Assembly (NCBI GenBank): GCA_020832585.1
Contig: JAFIEL010000006.1
Span: forward strand, 1 to 58,306
DNA: 58,306 nt
From: Natronohydrobacter sp.
Lineage (GTDB): Bacteria > Pseudomonadota > Alphaproteobacteria > Rhodobacterales > Rhodobacteraceae
Direction of reading: 5' to 3'
Shown here: positions 34,661 through 44,100 of the stretch, in pieces
How the letters are laid out: each line of letters begins with the position of its first letter
Numbering within the stretch: position 1 is the stretch's first letter
Notes under the pieces: model-generated
Databases searched by the model: none
What the model was told of the DNA's origin: nothing
What the model saw: only the letters and a program-made list of their open reading frames with translations
Position numbers and translations under genes: made by a program

Positions 34661-36469
34661 ATGGACCAGGTTTTGTCAGAGACTACACAGACCCAAGGCA
34701 CCACCCGAACGCGCAACGACAGGATCGTTGCGCGTTGGCTTTGGGACAGCTTCGTGCGCCACCGGCTGAAGTTCATCGGCGTGGCCGTGATGTTGATGGT
34801 GATCGAGGCGCTGATGCTGGGCGCATTCAGCTATCTTGTGCAGCCAATGTTCGATCAGGTCTTTATCGAAGGCGAGCGCGCGCGGGTCTATCTGGTCGCA
34901 CTGGCGATGGCGGCTGTGTTCTTCGGGCGTGGTCTGGCGCGGCTGGGGCATAAGGCTATCATGGTGTGGCAGGCGGAATCTGCCACGGCGGATCTGCAGA
35001 CCATGTTGCTGGCGCATCTGACGCGGCTGGATCAGGGGTTCTTCAAGCTCAATGCGCCGGGTGTCCTTATTGAACGTGTGCGCGGCGATTCCGATGCGTT
35101 GCGGCGTGTCTTTACCGGGCTGCTCACTGGGCTGGGGCGCGACGGGGCGGCGGTGATCGTGCTGTTCGGGGTTGCGCTCTGGACAGACTGGCAATGGACG
35201 CTGATCGCGCTGGTGGCCATCCCGACGCTTGCTGTGCCACTTCTGGCCATCCAGCGCCTGATCCGGCGGCGCAGCCGGGATGCGCGGGTTGCGGCAGCGC
35301 AAAGCTCCAACCGGCTGGATGAGGCGTTTCACGGCATCGCCACGCTGCAACTGACCGGGACAGAGGCGCGCGAGGTGGGCCGCTTCCGCGAGATCACGCG
35401 CCGCTACGTCCAGAAGGCTACGCGCGCGGCCATCGGGCATGCAGCAGTGCCGACCGTCATGGATTTCGGCGCGGCGATCGGTTTTGCGCTGGTGCTGATC
35501 TATGGCGGGTTCCAGATCATCGAGGGCACGCGCACAGTTGGTCAGTTCATGTCCTTCTTCACGGCGCTGGGGTTGCTGTTTGACCCGATGCGGCGATTCA
35601 CGGCCCTGACGGCGGATTGGCAGGCGGTGCTGGCCTCGCTCGAGCGCACGCATGGGCTGTTGCAGGTGCAGCCCAGGGTGATCAACCCGGCGCCACCCCA
35701 TGCGCCGCTGCCTGCGCGCGATCAGGCCAGTGTCGAGCTGCGCAATGTGGATTTTGCCTATGGGGCCGAACCTGTGCTGCGCAATCTGAGCTTCATCGCG
35801 CCAGCGGGCAAGACCACGGCGATTGTGGGGCCATCGGGGGCGGGCAAGACGACCGTGTTCGGGCTGCTGACGCGGCTTGCGGATGTTGATGCAGGGGCGG
35901 TTCTGGTCGGTGGGCAGGATGTGCGCGGGATGGATCTGGCAGGGCTGCGCGGGTTGTTCGCCGTGGTCAGTCAGGATACGGCGCTGTTTGACGAATCGAT
36001 CCGTGACAATATCCTGATGGGGGCCGAGGGGGTGTCAGAGACCTTGCTGGCAGAGGTTCTGTCCTCGGCCCATGTCGATGATTTCCTGCCCTTGATGGCC
36101 GAGGGGCTGGATACCTTGGCCGGGCCGCGCGGATCGTCGCTTTCGGGCGGGCAGCGCCAGCGGGTGGCGATTGCCCGCGCGCTGTTGCGCGATGCGCCGA
36201 TCCTGCTTCTGGATGAGGCGACCAGCGCATTGGACGCGAAATCCGAAGCGGTGGTTCAGGATGCGCTGGAAAAGCTGGCGCAGGGCCGCACGACGCTGGT
36301 CATCGCGCATCGGCTGTCCACAGTGCGCAATGCCGATCAGATCATCGTGATGGATCGCGGCTGCGTGGTCGAGCAAGGCACCCATTCTGAACTTCTGGCC
36401 CAGGGCGGGGTTTATGCGCGGCTCCATGCGCTGCAATTCAAGGATGGCCCTCAAGCAAATTCACCCTGA
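34661..36469 (+). CDS. ABC transporter, fused membrane/ATPase half-transporter (MsbA/lipid exporter type)
   Basis: Type IV ABC exporter half of about 602 residues. Six membrane helices (about 30-320) are followed by the nucleotide-binding domain with Walker A G-P-S-G-A-G-K-T-T near residue 395, signature L-S-G-G-Q-R-Q-R-V and Walker B I-L-L-L-D-E-A-T-S-A-L-D. The coupling region resembles MsbA-type lipid or polysaccharide-lipid flippases. ATG 34661 has AGGG just upstream; ATG 34649 is also in frame. It follows the curli genes in the same direction, but a role in curli is not implied. Its 3' end overlaps the convergent imuB by 19 bases. Confidence 0.88.
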   Translation: MDQVLSETTQTQGTTRTRNDRIVARWLWDSFVRHRLKFIGVAVMLMVIEALMLGAFSYLVQPMFDQVFIEGERARVYLVALAMAAVFFGRGLARLGHKAIMVWQAESATADLQTMLLAHLTRLDQGFFKLNAPGVLIERVRGDSDALRRVFTGLLTGLGRDGAAVIVLFGVALWTDWQWTLIALVAIPTLAVPLLAIQRLIRRRSRDARVAAAQSSNRLDEAFHGIATLQLTGTEAREVGRFREITRRYVQKATRAAIGHAAVPTVMDFGAAIGFALVLIYGGFQIIEGTRTVGQFMSFFTALGLLFDPMRRFTALTADWQAVLASLERTHGLLQVQPRVINPAPPHAPLPARDQASVELRNVDFAYGAEPVLRNLSFIAPAGKTTAIVGPSGAGKTTVFGLLTRLADVDAGAVLVGGQDVRGMDLAGLRGLFAVVSQDTALFDESIRDNILMGAEGVSETLLAEVLSSAHVDDFLPLMAEGLDTLAGPRGSSLSGGQRQRVAIARALLRDAPILLLDEATSALDAKSEAVVQDALEKLAQGRTTLVIAHRLSTVRNADQIIVMDRGCVVEQGTHSELLAQGGVYARLHALQFKDGPQANSP

Positions 36470-37923
36470 ACGCACCACCCGTCGCGCTGCGGCGTGTGAA
36501 ACAGCCACAGCCGCGCACCCCGGTCGGTCTGCACCCGCCAGTAATCGCGCAGACCTGTGCGCCAGGCGGGATCGTCCAGCCACCATTCCGGGCTGAGCCG
36601 TTCCGGGCCAGTGGCCGCGACCACCCCCCACCACAGCCCGCGCCATTTGAACCTGTGCGGAACCTTGCGGCCCGTGCCTGCGATGGGTTCGGGCGGAAAG
36701 ATCACCAGTGGTCGCGGGGGATGGCCGCGCGGCCAGTCACCTGACGGGTCCGAATAGGCGGCCGCCGCGATGCTGAAGGTCTTTTCGGGGATATGGCTGT
36801 CCGCGGGCAGAGTGCGCGTGACATGCTCGAACCCCACGCGGTTGCACAGCCGCGTCAACAGGTCGGCCAGATCATCCTGCACTTTCGCGCCTGTGGTGGT
36901 GATCTGCTGGACCGGCAGCGCCTCGACCTGCGGGGCGGTCAGGCGCATCCGGTCGATGCCGAAACCTGCATCCATGCCGTCCAGCGCGCGGGCGAAAAGC
37001 TGCGCCATGGGGGCAGGATCGCGCATGGCGCGCGCAAGTCCGATCTCCAGCCGCACAAGGCTGCCATCGGTGCGCGACATTTCCAGCGCCAACCGCCGCG
37101 CGCCCATCTCAGCGCCCCTCAGATGCTCGCAAAGCCGGTCCAGCAGCCGGTCCAGCCCCGCCGTGATATCGCCCATCAGCCCGATCGGGTCCGGCAAGGA
37201 CAGGCGCACAGCGAAAACGGGCGGTTCCGGGGCCGGGGTGACAGGTTCGGGAACAGAACCCAACGCCTGATCCAGCCGCAGCATGGGGGCTGTTCCGAAA
37301 CGGCGCACCAGGCTGGCGCGCGGCACTTGCGTCAGGTCGCGGATGATGCGCAGGCCCAGACGGCTCAGGCCCTCGACCGTTTCAGGGTCCAGCCGCAATG
37401 CGGCGAGCGGCAGCGGCATGAGCACGCGCGCGCCCTCGCCTGTGGGCACCACGCCACCGCGCCCGAAATGCGCCACCGCCCAGGCCGCGCCGCGCGTATC
37501 AGAAATGGCCATGCGCGCATCAAACCCCATGCGCGCGAGCCGCGCTCTCAGATCGTCCAGCAGTGCTGCCTCGTCCCCCATCAGATGCGCGGCCCCGGTG
37601 ACATCCAGCACCAGCCCGTCTGTGCCATCCACCGCCGCCCAGGGACAGTAGCGCAACGCCCAGCGGCGCAGCCTTGCCAGCGCCATCGCATCACTCAGCG
37701 GATCAGCGGGCCGTGTCAGCAGGTCCGGGCAGAGCGCGCGCGCATCCGCCAGCCCCATACCGCGCGACAGGCCACGCGCCTGTGCCTCTGTGTTCAGGCA
37801 GGTCAACCGGTCCGCGCCGCGTTCCTTGGCGACCAACGCGAATGGCCCCGGCGCGGGACGGCGGCGCAGCGACAGGTCAGAAGCGAATCCAGGGAGCCAG
37901 AGCGAGAGGATGCGGCGGGGCAT
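36451..37923 (-). CDS. imuB: ImuB-like Y-family polymerase homologue (inactive)
   Basis: SOS mutagenesis factor of 490 residues. The fold is that of Y-family polymerases, but the catalytic acidic motif is missing: the N-terminus reads I-L-S-L-W-L-P-G-F where an active enzyme has D-x-D-x-F-F. The second motif is D-G-T-D-G-L-V-L-D. ImuB normally bridges the clamp, ImuA and DnaE2. Here no imuA or dnaE2 stands next to it, since accA starts 155 bases upstream on the other strand. A LexA-type box lies 10-25 bases upstream of its start. It converges on the ABC exporter. Confidence 0.85.
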   Translation of the reverse strand: MPRRILSLWLPGFASDLSLRRRPAPGPFALVAKERGADRLTCLNTEAQARGLSRGMGLADARALCPDLLTRPADPLSDAMALARLRRWALRYCPWAAVDGTDGLVLDVTGAAHLMGDEAALLDDLRARLARMGFDARMAISDTRGAAWAVAHFGRGGVVPTGEGARVLMPLPLAALRLDPETVEGLSRLGLRIIRDLTQVPRASLVRRFGTAPMLRLDQALGSVPEPVTPAPEPPVFAVRLSLPDPIGLMGDITAGLDRLLDRLCEHLRGAEMGARRLALEMSRTDGSLVRLEIGLARAMRDPAPMAQLFARALDGMDAGFGIDRMRLTAPQVEALPVQQITTTGAKVQDDLADLLTRLCNRVGFEHVTRTLPADSHIPEKTFSIAAAAYSDPSGDWPRGHPPRPLVIFPPEPIAGTGRKVPHRFKWRGLWWGVVAATGPERLSPEWWLDDPAWRTGLRDYWRVQTDRGARLWLFHTPQRDGWCVQGEFA

Positions 37924-37933
37924 GAGTTCATTT

Positions 37934-37948
37934 GTTCACATAATGTTC
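37934..37948 (-). promoter_or_regulatory. LexA (SOS) box GTTC-N7-GTTC upstream of imuB
   Basis: GTTC at 37934-37937, seven bases, GTTC at 37945-37948 (GAAC-N7-GAAC on the imuB strand). This is the alphaproteobacterial LexA consensus. It ends 10 bases before the imuB start, so repressor bound here would cover the transcript start. Confidence 0.8.
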
Positions 37949-37973
37949 TAATTTAGGTCTGTGGCAGGCCAGA

Positions 37974-38007
37974 GTCGAGTCATGTGTCGAGTCATGTGTC
38001 GAGTCCT
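37974..38007 (+). repeat. 12-bp tandem repeat, nearly three units
   Basis: The unit gtcgagtcatgt lies at 37974-37985 and 37986-37997, with a third partial copy from 37998 to about 38007 (gtcgagtcct). It sits between the LexA box and accA. The repeats are perfect in the first two units, so copy number may vary between strains. Confidence 0.95.
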
Positions 38008-38077
38008 GCGCCTGACCCGATTGCAAATTCGCCCATCCTCGCGCATAAGCGCTGCCAAGCACCGAGGGAGCGCCCCG

Positions 38078-39037
38078 ATGAACTATCTCGAATTCGAAAA
38101 GCCATTGGCCGAGATCGAAGGCAAGGCGGCCGAGTTGCGCGCGATGGGCGCGGCCAACCCGGAAATGGATGTCGAAAAGGAAGCGACTGCGCTGGATGCG
38201 AAAGCGCAGAAGATGCTGGTCGATCTGTATCGCAATCTGACGCCCTGGCGGAAATGCCAGGTCGCGCGCCACCCGGACCGGCCCCATTGCCGCGACTATA
38301 TCTCGGCGCTGTTTGACGAATTCACGCCCTTGGCGGGTGATCGCGGCTTTGCCGAGGATGAGGCCGTGATCGGTGGGCTGGGGCGGCTGAAGGGCCGTGC
38401 GGTTCTGGTGATCGGGCAGGAAAAGGGCCATGATACGCAATCGCGCCTGCGGCGTAATTTCGGTATGGCCCGCCCCGAAGGCTATCGCAAGGCGATCCGG
38501 CTGATGGACATGGCCGACCGCTTCCGCCTGCCGGTGATCACGCTTGTTGACACGCCCGGTGCGTATCCGGGCAAGGGTGCCGAAGAGCGCGGGCAGGCCG
38601 AAGCGATTGCGCGCTGCACGCAGAAATGCCTGTCGCTGGGGGTGCCGCTGGTCTCGGTCATCATCGGCGAGGGGGGCTCTGGCGGTGCAGTGGCCTTTGC
38701 CACGGCGAACCGGATCGCGATGCTGGAACATTCGGTCTATTCGGTCATCTCGCCCGAGGGCTGCGCCTCGATCCTGTGGAAAGACTCCGAGAAGATGCGC
38801 GAAGCCGCCGAGGCGCTGCGCCTGACCGCGCAGGATCTGAAAAAGCTGGAAGTGATCGACCGGATCATTCCCGAACCCCTGGGCGGGGCGCAGCGCGACC
38901 CTGCCGTGATGATCAAGGCTGTGGGTGCGGCGCTGGGTGCGATGCTGGCAGAACTGGACGGCAAAAGCCCTGATGCGTTGCGCAAGTCCCGGCGGCAGAA
39001 ATTCCTTGGTATGGGGTCCAAGGGGCTTGCGGCCTGA
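38078..39037 (+). CDS. accA: Acetyl-CoA carboxylase carboxyltransferase subunit alpha
   Basis: Transfers the carboxyl from biotin to acetyl-CoA in the first step of fatty acid synthesis, 319 residues. Family marks are M-N-Y-L-E-F-E-K-P at the start, G-R-P-E-G-Y-like [18 protein letters not shown] and [17 protein letters not shown] is also present. The alphaproteobacterial form lacks the zinc finger, which is on AccD. GAGGGAG is upstream of the ATG. It stands alone, in contrast to operons with accD. Confidence 0.96.
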   Translation: MNYLEFEKPLAEIEGKAAELRAMGAANPEMDVEKEATALDAKAQKMLVDLYRNLTPWRKCQVARHPDRPHCRDYISALFDEFTPLAGDRGFAEDEAVIGGLGRLKGRAVLVIGQEKGHDTQSRLRRNFGMARPEGYRKAIRLMDMADRFRLPVITLVDTPGAYPGKGAEERGQAEAIARCTQKCLSLGVPLVSVIIGEGGSGGAVAFATANRIAMLEHSVYSVISPEGCASILWKDSEKMREAAEALRLTAQDLKKLEVIDRIIPEPLGGAQRDPAVMIKAVGAALGAMLAELDGKSPDALRKSRRQKFLGMGSKGLAA

Positions 39038-39256
39038 GCGCGGTCTGTCGCCAAGCGCCGTGCAAGCCATCCTGATTTCGATCTGATTTTCAGGGGGCTG
39101 CCGGGCATCGCGCGGCGCCCGCGGCAACTTCATGCATGTCCTGTCCTGCAGGTTTCTGCTTGGACGACGCCAGATTTCGGGTTTGCAGCGCTCTTGAACA
39201 TCGCGCATCAGAGCCAATGCCGAAGGGCGCGCATGGCATGTGCCCTTGCAAACTGG

Positions 39257-40345
39257 TCAGGTGGTTTGCAACAGCGCTTCTGTAGTGGGCTTCCTGCCTT
39301 CGATTGCTGCGATAACCTCGGCACAAATCGCCCATGTCGGTCGGTCAGAGGACAGGATGATCGCATCGTAATCCGGGCGCTGTTCGCGCTGATTGCGCCG
39401 CAGGGCCGCGTCAAAGCCGACAGAGCCGCGTTTGTGCCCGATCGAATTGCGCGCCGCCAGTCGATCCGCGATCACGCGGTCCGGGGCGGTCAGATGGATA
39501 ACCTGCCGAAAGTCATTGCGATAGGGCGCCACAGCCGCCCCGAAACCGCCAATGACAAAGACCGCCGCTTTTTGCCGGCGCGCTGCAGTGAAACAGGCAT
39601 GCGCGCGCGCCTGTGGCCAAAGCCAGCGGATTTCGCTTTCACCCTCTGGGAAGGCGCGCAGCAGGTCATACCGGACATCGCTGAACCGCCGCCCAAGGCA
39701 GAAACTGGCGATTTCGGTATCGGCATCGATAATCGGATAGCCTATGGCTTGCAAAAAATGCCCAAGGGTCGATTTCCCGGTGCCGTTATTGCCAGAGACA
39801 AGGTAGAGCCCCGCGGGCAGCCGGGCCGGAGGCTTGCGCAGCATCTGGACACCCGCGCGCGCCATATGCTTGCGCAATCTGTCAGCCTGCATGCCAAGAA
39901 ACGCTTGTGCGCCGTCCTGCTGCCCGCTCTGGCGCAGACAGGCCAATCTGCGCAGGATAGCGTAGGATCCTGCAACCCGGTGCTGGTCAAGCAGGCTCTG
40001 CCAAGCCTGTCCTGCCAGATGATATTCCCTGGCCAGCATCGCGATTTCGGCTTGCATGCGTCGTAACGCCAGATCACCCGGCCAGAGGTCCAGCGCGGCC
40101 TGCAACTGGCGCAGCGCTTCGGGATAGGCGCGACAGCGCATCTGCATCTGGGCCCGCATCAACGCGATTTCGGGCTTGGGGCCACGCGCCATCATGCGGT
40201 CAAGATAGACCACTGCCGCGCGAAAATCGCCGCGCTTCAAACGCCCCTTTAGCGCCTTGTCCAGTCCGGGTTGATCCAGCATGGCGGCCTGCGCGCAGTG
40301 CCATGTCAGATCACGGTCTGGCAAGGGTCTGGCCTGATCCGGCAT
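39257..40345 (-). CDS. TPR/P-loop kinase-like protein
   Basis: Unrecognised family of 362 residues. The N-terminal half is helical with TPR-like spacing (A-L-R-Q-L-Q-A-A-L-D-L-W-P-G-D-L-A near residue 75-95). A P-loop domain follows from about residue 178 with Walker A S-G-N-N-G-T-G-K-S-T-L. It then has a kinase-like D-A-D-T-E-I motif (about 210) and R-V-I-A-D-R-L-A-A-R-N near residue 290, resembling small-molecule kinases such as shikimate or gluconate kinases. The start has AAGGGG upstream. It is divergent to the sulfotransferase/glycosyltransferase pair, separated by about 140 bases, so a shared surface-glycan function is possible. The substrate is unknown. Confidence 0.6.
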   Translation of the reverse strand: MPDQARPLPDRDLTWHCAQAAMLDQPGLDKALKGRLKRGDFRAAVVYLDRMMARGPKPEIALMRAQMQMRCRAYPEALRQLQAALDLWPGDLALRRMQAEIAMLAREYHLAGQAWQSLLDQHRVAGSYAILRRLACLRQSGQQDGAQAFLGMQADRLRKHMARAGVQMLRKPPARLPAGLYLVSGNNGTGKSTLGHFLQAIGYPIIDADTEIASFCLGRRFSDVRYDLLRAFPEGESEIRWLWPQARAHACFTAARRQKAAVFVIGGFGAAVAPYRNDFRQVIHLTAPDRVIADRLAARNSIGHKRGSVGFDAALRRNQREQRPDYDAIILSSDRPTWAICAEVIAAIEGRKPTTEALLQTT

Positions 40346-40488
40346 CCATCTGCCCCTTCGATTGCTGACCTCACCCTAGCCCTGACAGGTTGCCAAATCG
40401 CTAATTCCTGCGGCTGGTCGGTATAAACCATGCGTTAATCAAACTGCGCGACAAGAGAAGCCTGGCGGCAGAAGCGGGGCGCGTGAGG

Positions 40489-41178
40489 ATGGACGAATTC
40501 AAACACCCGGAAGGCGGTTATGTGTTCATCGTGACCTATGGGCGTTCGGGCTCGACGCTTCTGCAGAACCTGCTGAACGCGATCCCCGGATACCAGATTC
40601 GCGGCGAGAACAACAACGCGCTCTTCGGTCTGTTCAAGAGCTGGCGGTCCATCGCAATCAGCCCCGATATTGCCCGGATGCGCCGCGAAGGGACCAGATC
40701 GGACGCCACGCATCCGTGGTTCGGGGCTGAAGACATAGATGCGGACGCCTATCGCGCAGCGCTGTGCGCGGCGTTTTCGCGTCTGATCCTGCGCCCCGAT
40801 CCCGCTATGCGAGTCAGCGGGTTCAAGGAAATCCGCACCATCGCCGATCCAGAGCTTTTCGCGGCCTATCTTGGCTTCCTGCAAGATGGATTCCCCAACG
40901 CCCGACTGGTGTTCAACACGCGTGATCCTGATGCCGTGTGCCGGTCTTCCTGGTGGCGCAAGCATGATCCGCAACAGGTCAAGGCGATGATCCATGCCGC
41001 CGAATCGGTCTTTCGGGCGCATGTGGCAACCCATCCCGCGCGTGCAGTCTTGCTGCATCATGACGACTATGTGGCCGATCATGCCGCGCTGGAGCCGCTC
41101 TTTGCCTTGCTGGGTGCATCACCTGCACCAGAGGCTTTGTGCCGCGTGATGCAGACAAGGCTTACCCATGCCACATGA
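40489..41178 (+). CDS. Sulfotransferase family protein
   Basis: PAPS-dependent sulfotransferase-like protein of about 229 residues. The 5'-phosphosulfate loop is T-Y-G-R-S-G-S-T-L-L near residue 17, and the 3'-phosphate segment appears as R-D-P-D-A-V-C-R-S-S-W-W near 150. In between lies V-S-G-F-K-E-I-R. ATG 40489 was chosen over GTG 40483; neither has a clear site. The last 11 bases overlap the start of the giant glycosyltransferase, so the two are co-translated. It likely sulfates a glycan or lipid-linked sugar made by its partner. Several sulfotransferase-like enzymes use other acceptors, so the substrate is inference. Confidence 0.8.
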   Translation: MDEFKHPEGGYVFIVTYGRSGSTLLQNLLNAIPGYQIRGENNNALFGLFKSWRSIAISPDIARMRREGTRSDATHPWFGAEDIDADAYRAALCAAFSRLILRPDPAMRVSGFKEIRTIADPELFAAYLGFLQDGFPNARLVFNTRDPDAVCRSSWWRKHDPQQVKAMIHAAESVFRAHVATHPARAVLLHHDDYVADHAALEPLFALLGASPAPEALCRVMQTRLTHAT

Positions 41179-44100
41179 CACAGTTCTTACCCCGAAAGGC
41201 GCCGCAAGGATGCAGATGACCAAAGGCCCCGAATGTCCAGATGAATTGCGCGCGCAGGCCGGAGCGCTGGCTTTGTCCGGACCCGTCACATTGTGGCTGG
41301 AATTCGATCTGCGTGCGCAGGCCATCGTCAATCTGGATTTCCGCAATCATGCGCAGGACATGATCCCGCTGCATTTGTCCTTGCGCCGCGATACGGGTCG
41401 GATCGTCGCGAATCGCTGGTGCGCCAAAGGCTGGCGCCGAGAGGTCAGTTTTGCAGCGCCGCTACAGCGGGCAACGCATGTGATGCAACTGGCGTTGCGC
41501 CGGGGGCTGGGTCGGGGCTGGTGCGTCGAGCTTTCGCTTGACGGTCGCCCGCTGGGCACACTCGATGCGCTGCCGCGCCCTGACCCTCAAGGCCGTCTGG
41601 GTCTGCGGCGCGGTTTTCCCGGTCTTGGTGACATCGGGGCGGTCACATGGCCCGAGGGCTTGCGCTGTTTGCGCATGTTGCCGGGGTCTGGGGTGGGTGA
41701 TTTGCACCTGAACGCACGGATGGAACTGATTCTGCGCGATGCGCGCACAGAGACCGTGCTTGATTGTGGTGACGACATGCCCGCGCGCCCTTTCATTCCC
41801 CTGCAATCTGGTGCGGGCGGCTGCAGTGCCGCCCTAGTGCCGGGCTGGGTCTGGAGCGGGCGCGATGGAACGGATGTGATGCTTTTGGCGCGCGACCGCA
41901 CCGGCCATGTGATTGCGCGCCGCAAGCTGACCAAGGCGCATATTCTGGACCTGCTGGACCAGCCAGAGGTGCTTTGGCAGCTACGCCATGACACGGTGGC
42001 GCGGTTGCAGATGCTGGAGCATGTGCATTTCGCCCACCTCTGGCCGAGCGTGCCGCCAGAGGCAAGGAAATTGCTGGCGCAAGAGGCGCAACGCCACCCA
42101 AAGGCCGGGTTTATGCCCCCGCCAGAGGTGGACTTGCCTTGTGTCGCCCGCCCAATGCGGACACCAGCCGCTACGGCCTGTGACGCGTTTCATCGCAGCC
42201 GTTCCATGCCCCGCCAGCCTGATCCTGTCACCCAATTGCGCAGTCTGGTTCGCAGTGAAAAGCTTGATCCCGACCAGACACGCCTGCTTGGATTGCTGCT
42301 GTCTGAATGGTTTTGCCTGCACAGTGATCCATATGCGCTGGCGCAAGCCTTGCAGGATCTGGGCGTGCAGGATTGGACTGGTATTCGGGATGCCTGGGGA
42401 GAGATTGCGGCCCTGCCATTGCTCTGGGCTTCTGGTGACTGGCACGCCTGTCTGAAAACCCTGAAATCCGCGCGGAAATCGCGGCCTGACTGGCTTGTGA
42501 CCCCGGCGCTTGGATGGCTTGGCGCGGCTTTGGCCCGAGATATGCCCGACCTTGCAGGCAACCGACCCGATATGGCGCAGCGGGTAGCCATGTCACTTGC
42601 ACTGCTTGAATTGATCGCTGATCTGGCCCCCGCCTATATGTCGCAAACGGGGTGCCTTCGCCTGATTTCCGGCGTGCAGGAATTGCTCGCCGCAAGCCAT
42701 GCAATGCCGGATTGGTGCCAGCCGCGATTTGTCGATCTGGCCTTGCAAGCCTATGGGCTGAATATGGATTTCTGGCGACGCAACCCAGCGCGGCTGCCTG
42801 CATCCCTGCTGCCGTGGCGCGCCGCTTTCGCCGGTTTGCACGCAGCGGCAATGACAGGCGACTGGCAGGCGCTGGGCCGCAGGGCCCGTCCGTTTCTGAG
42901 CAGGCCTATTGCTGGCTCCGAGACCCTGCGCCGTCTCGCGCTCTCGACGCCGGCGATGGTTTGCGATGAAACGGGCCTGCCAGATATGCATGCATTGACT
43001 GGTTTCGCCGCCCCCCGACAAGCCGAGGAAGCGGCGCTGCGCTGGCTGGCCTATCCGCGCGGCGACGCAACCAAGGCAGCGCTGCCGCTGGACACGGCGA
43101 CACCCGTTCACCGCGCGGCTGTGACTGCGATGGACATGGCCACGCCAGAAGTCGGACGGCCACCAATGTCGCGCGCGCAACGCCATATGGGTCGCCTTGT
43201 GCAAACGATGCTTGGGGTGCTGCGCAGCGGTGCGCCTGTGTCGCGCGCCCAGTTGCTCGAGAGTGTGACCGCCGCGCGCGGCTTGCTTCGGCCTGAGGCA
43301 GGGTTTCTGGGAGTTGCCGCATTACTGGCGCTGGCCGAGGCTCTGGCACGCACTGGCTATCCCAAGGCCGCACGGACCTGTATCACCCTGGTAACGGAAG
43401 CTGCGGCACGTCAGGGCCCGGAACGTATGCAGGCTGTTTCGGCGGTTCCGCTTGCCCTTGCCCGTTTCGACGCGCTCTGCCCTGATCCGGCCTTGCGCAC
43501 GGTGCTGGATGCGTGCCTGCCCCATGACCCGCGACTGCAACCCGGCCCTGCACAGGACCCACGGGCTGCAGCACTGCGCGCAACGGCCAATCCTTTCGCA
43601 GATACAATCGTTGCATTGATTTCCTGTCACGCCAATCTGGCCAGCCGCCTGCCCGAGATACAGGCGGCATGGGGCGATCGGCTGGCGGAATGGGGGATTC
43701 CGCTGATTGTGGTGACAGGTCGCAGCGCCGGGCAGGTGCCGGGCGCAGGACCACGTTTCGATGGAAAGCATCTGCAGCTTGACGCGCCCGACGATTACGA
43801 AGGTCTGCCGCAAAAATCCCTTGCTCTGGCCGAGTGGGTGCTGGAACAGACCGGTTTTTCGCGCGTCTACAAGATAGATGATGACTGTTTTCTCGACGTG
43901 GAAAGCTTCTTTTCCGACCCGGCATTTCTGACATCGCCCTATTACGGGCGGCCATTGCACCGTGCCGAGGGCGAGATGGATCGCGCCTGGCATATGGGGC
44001 GTGCACAAAACCCCCGCGGGCGTCATGAACTGGACAAATCGCCAGAGCCTTCGCGCTATGCGGATGGTGGGTCAGGATATGTGCTGAACCGACAGGCACT

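Noticed and set aside
36793-37956. Plus-strand frame of 387 codons opposite imuB
   Set aside because: Arg/Gln/His-rich shadow frame; imuB on the minus strand has clear family similarity and a LexA box.
39038-39256. Gap after accA as a possible small gene or RNA
   Set aside because: No conserved frame, ribosome site or clear hairpin could be seen in these 219 bases.
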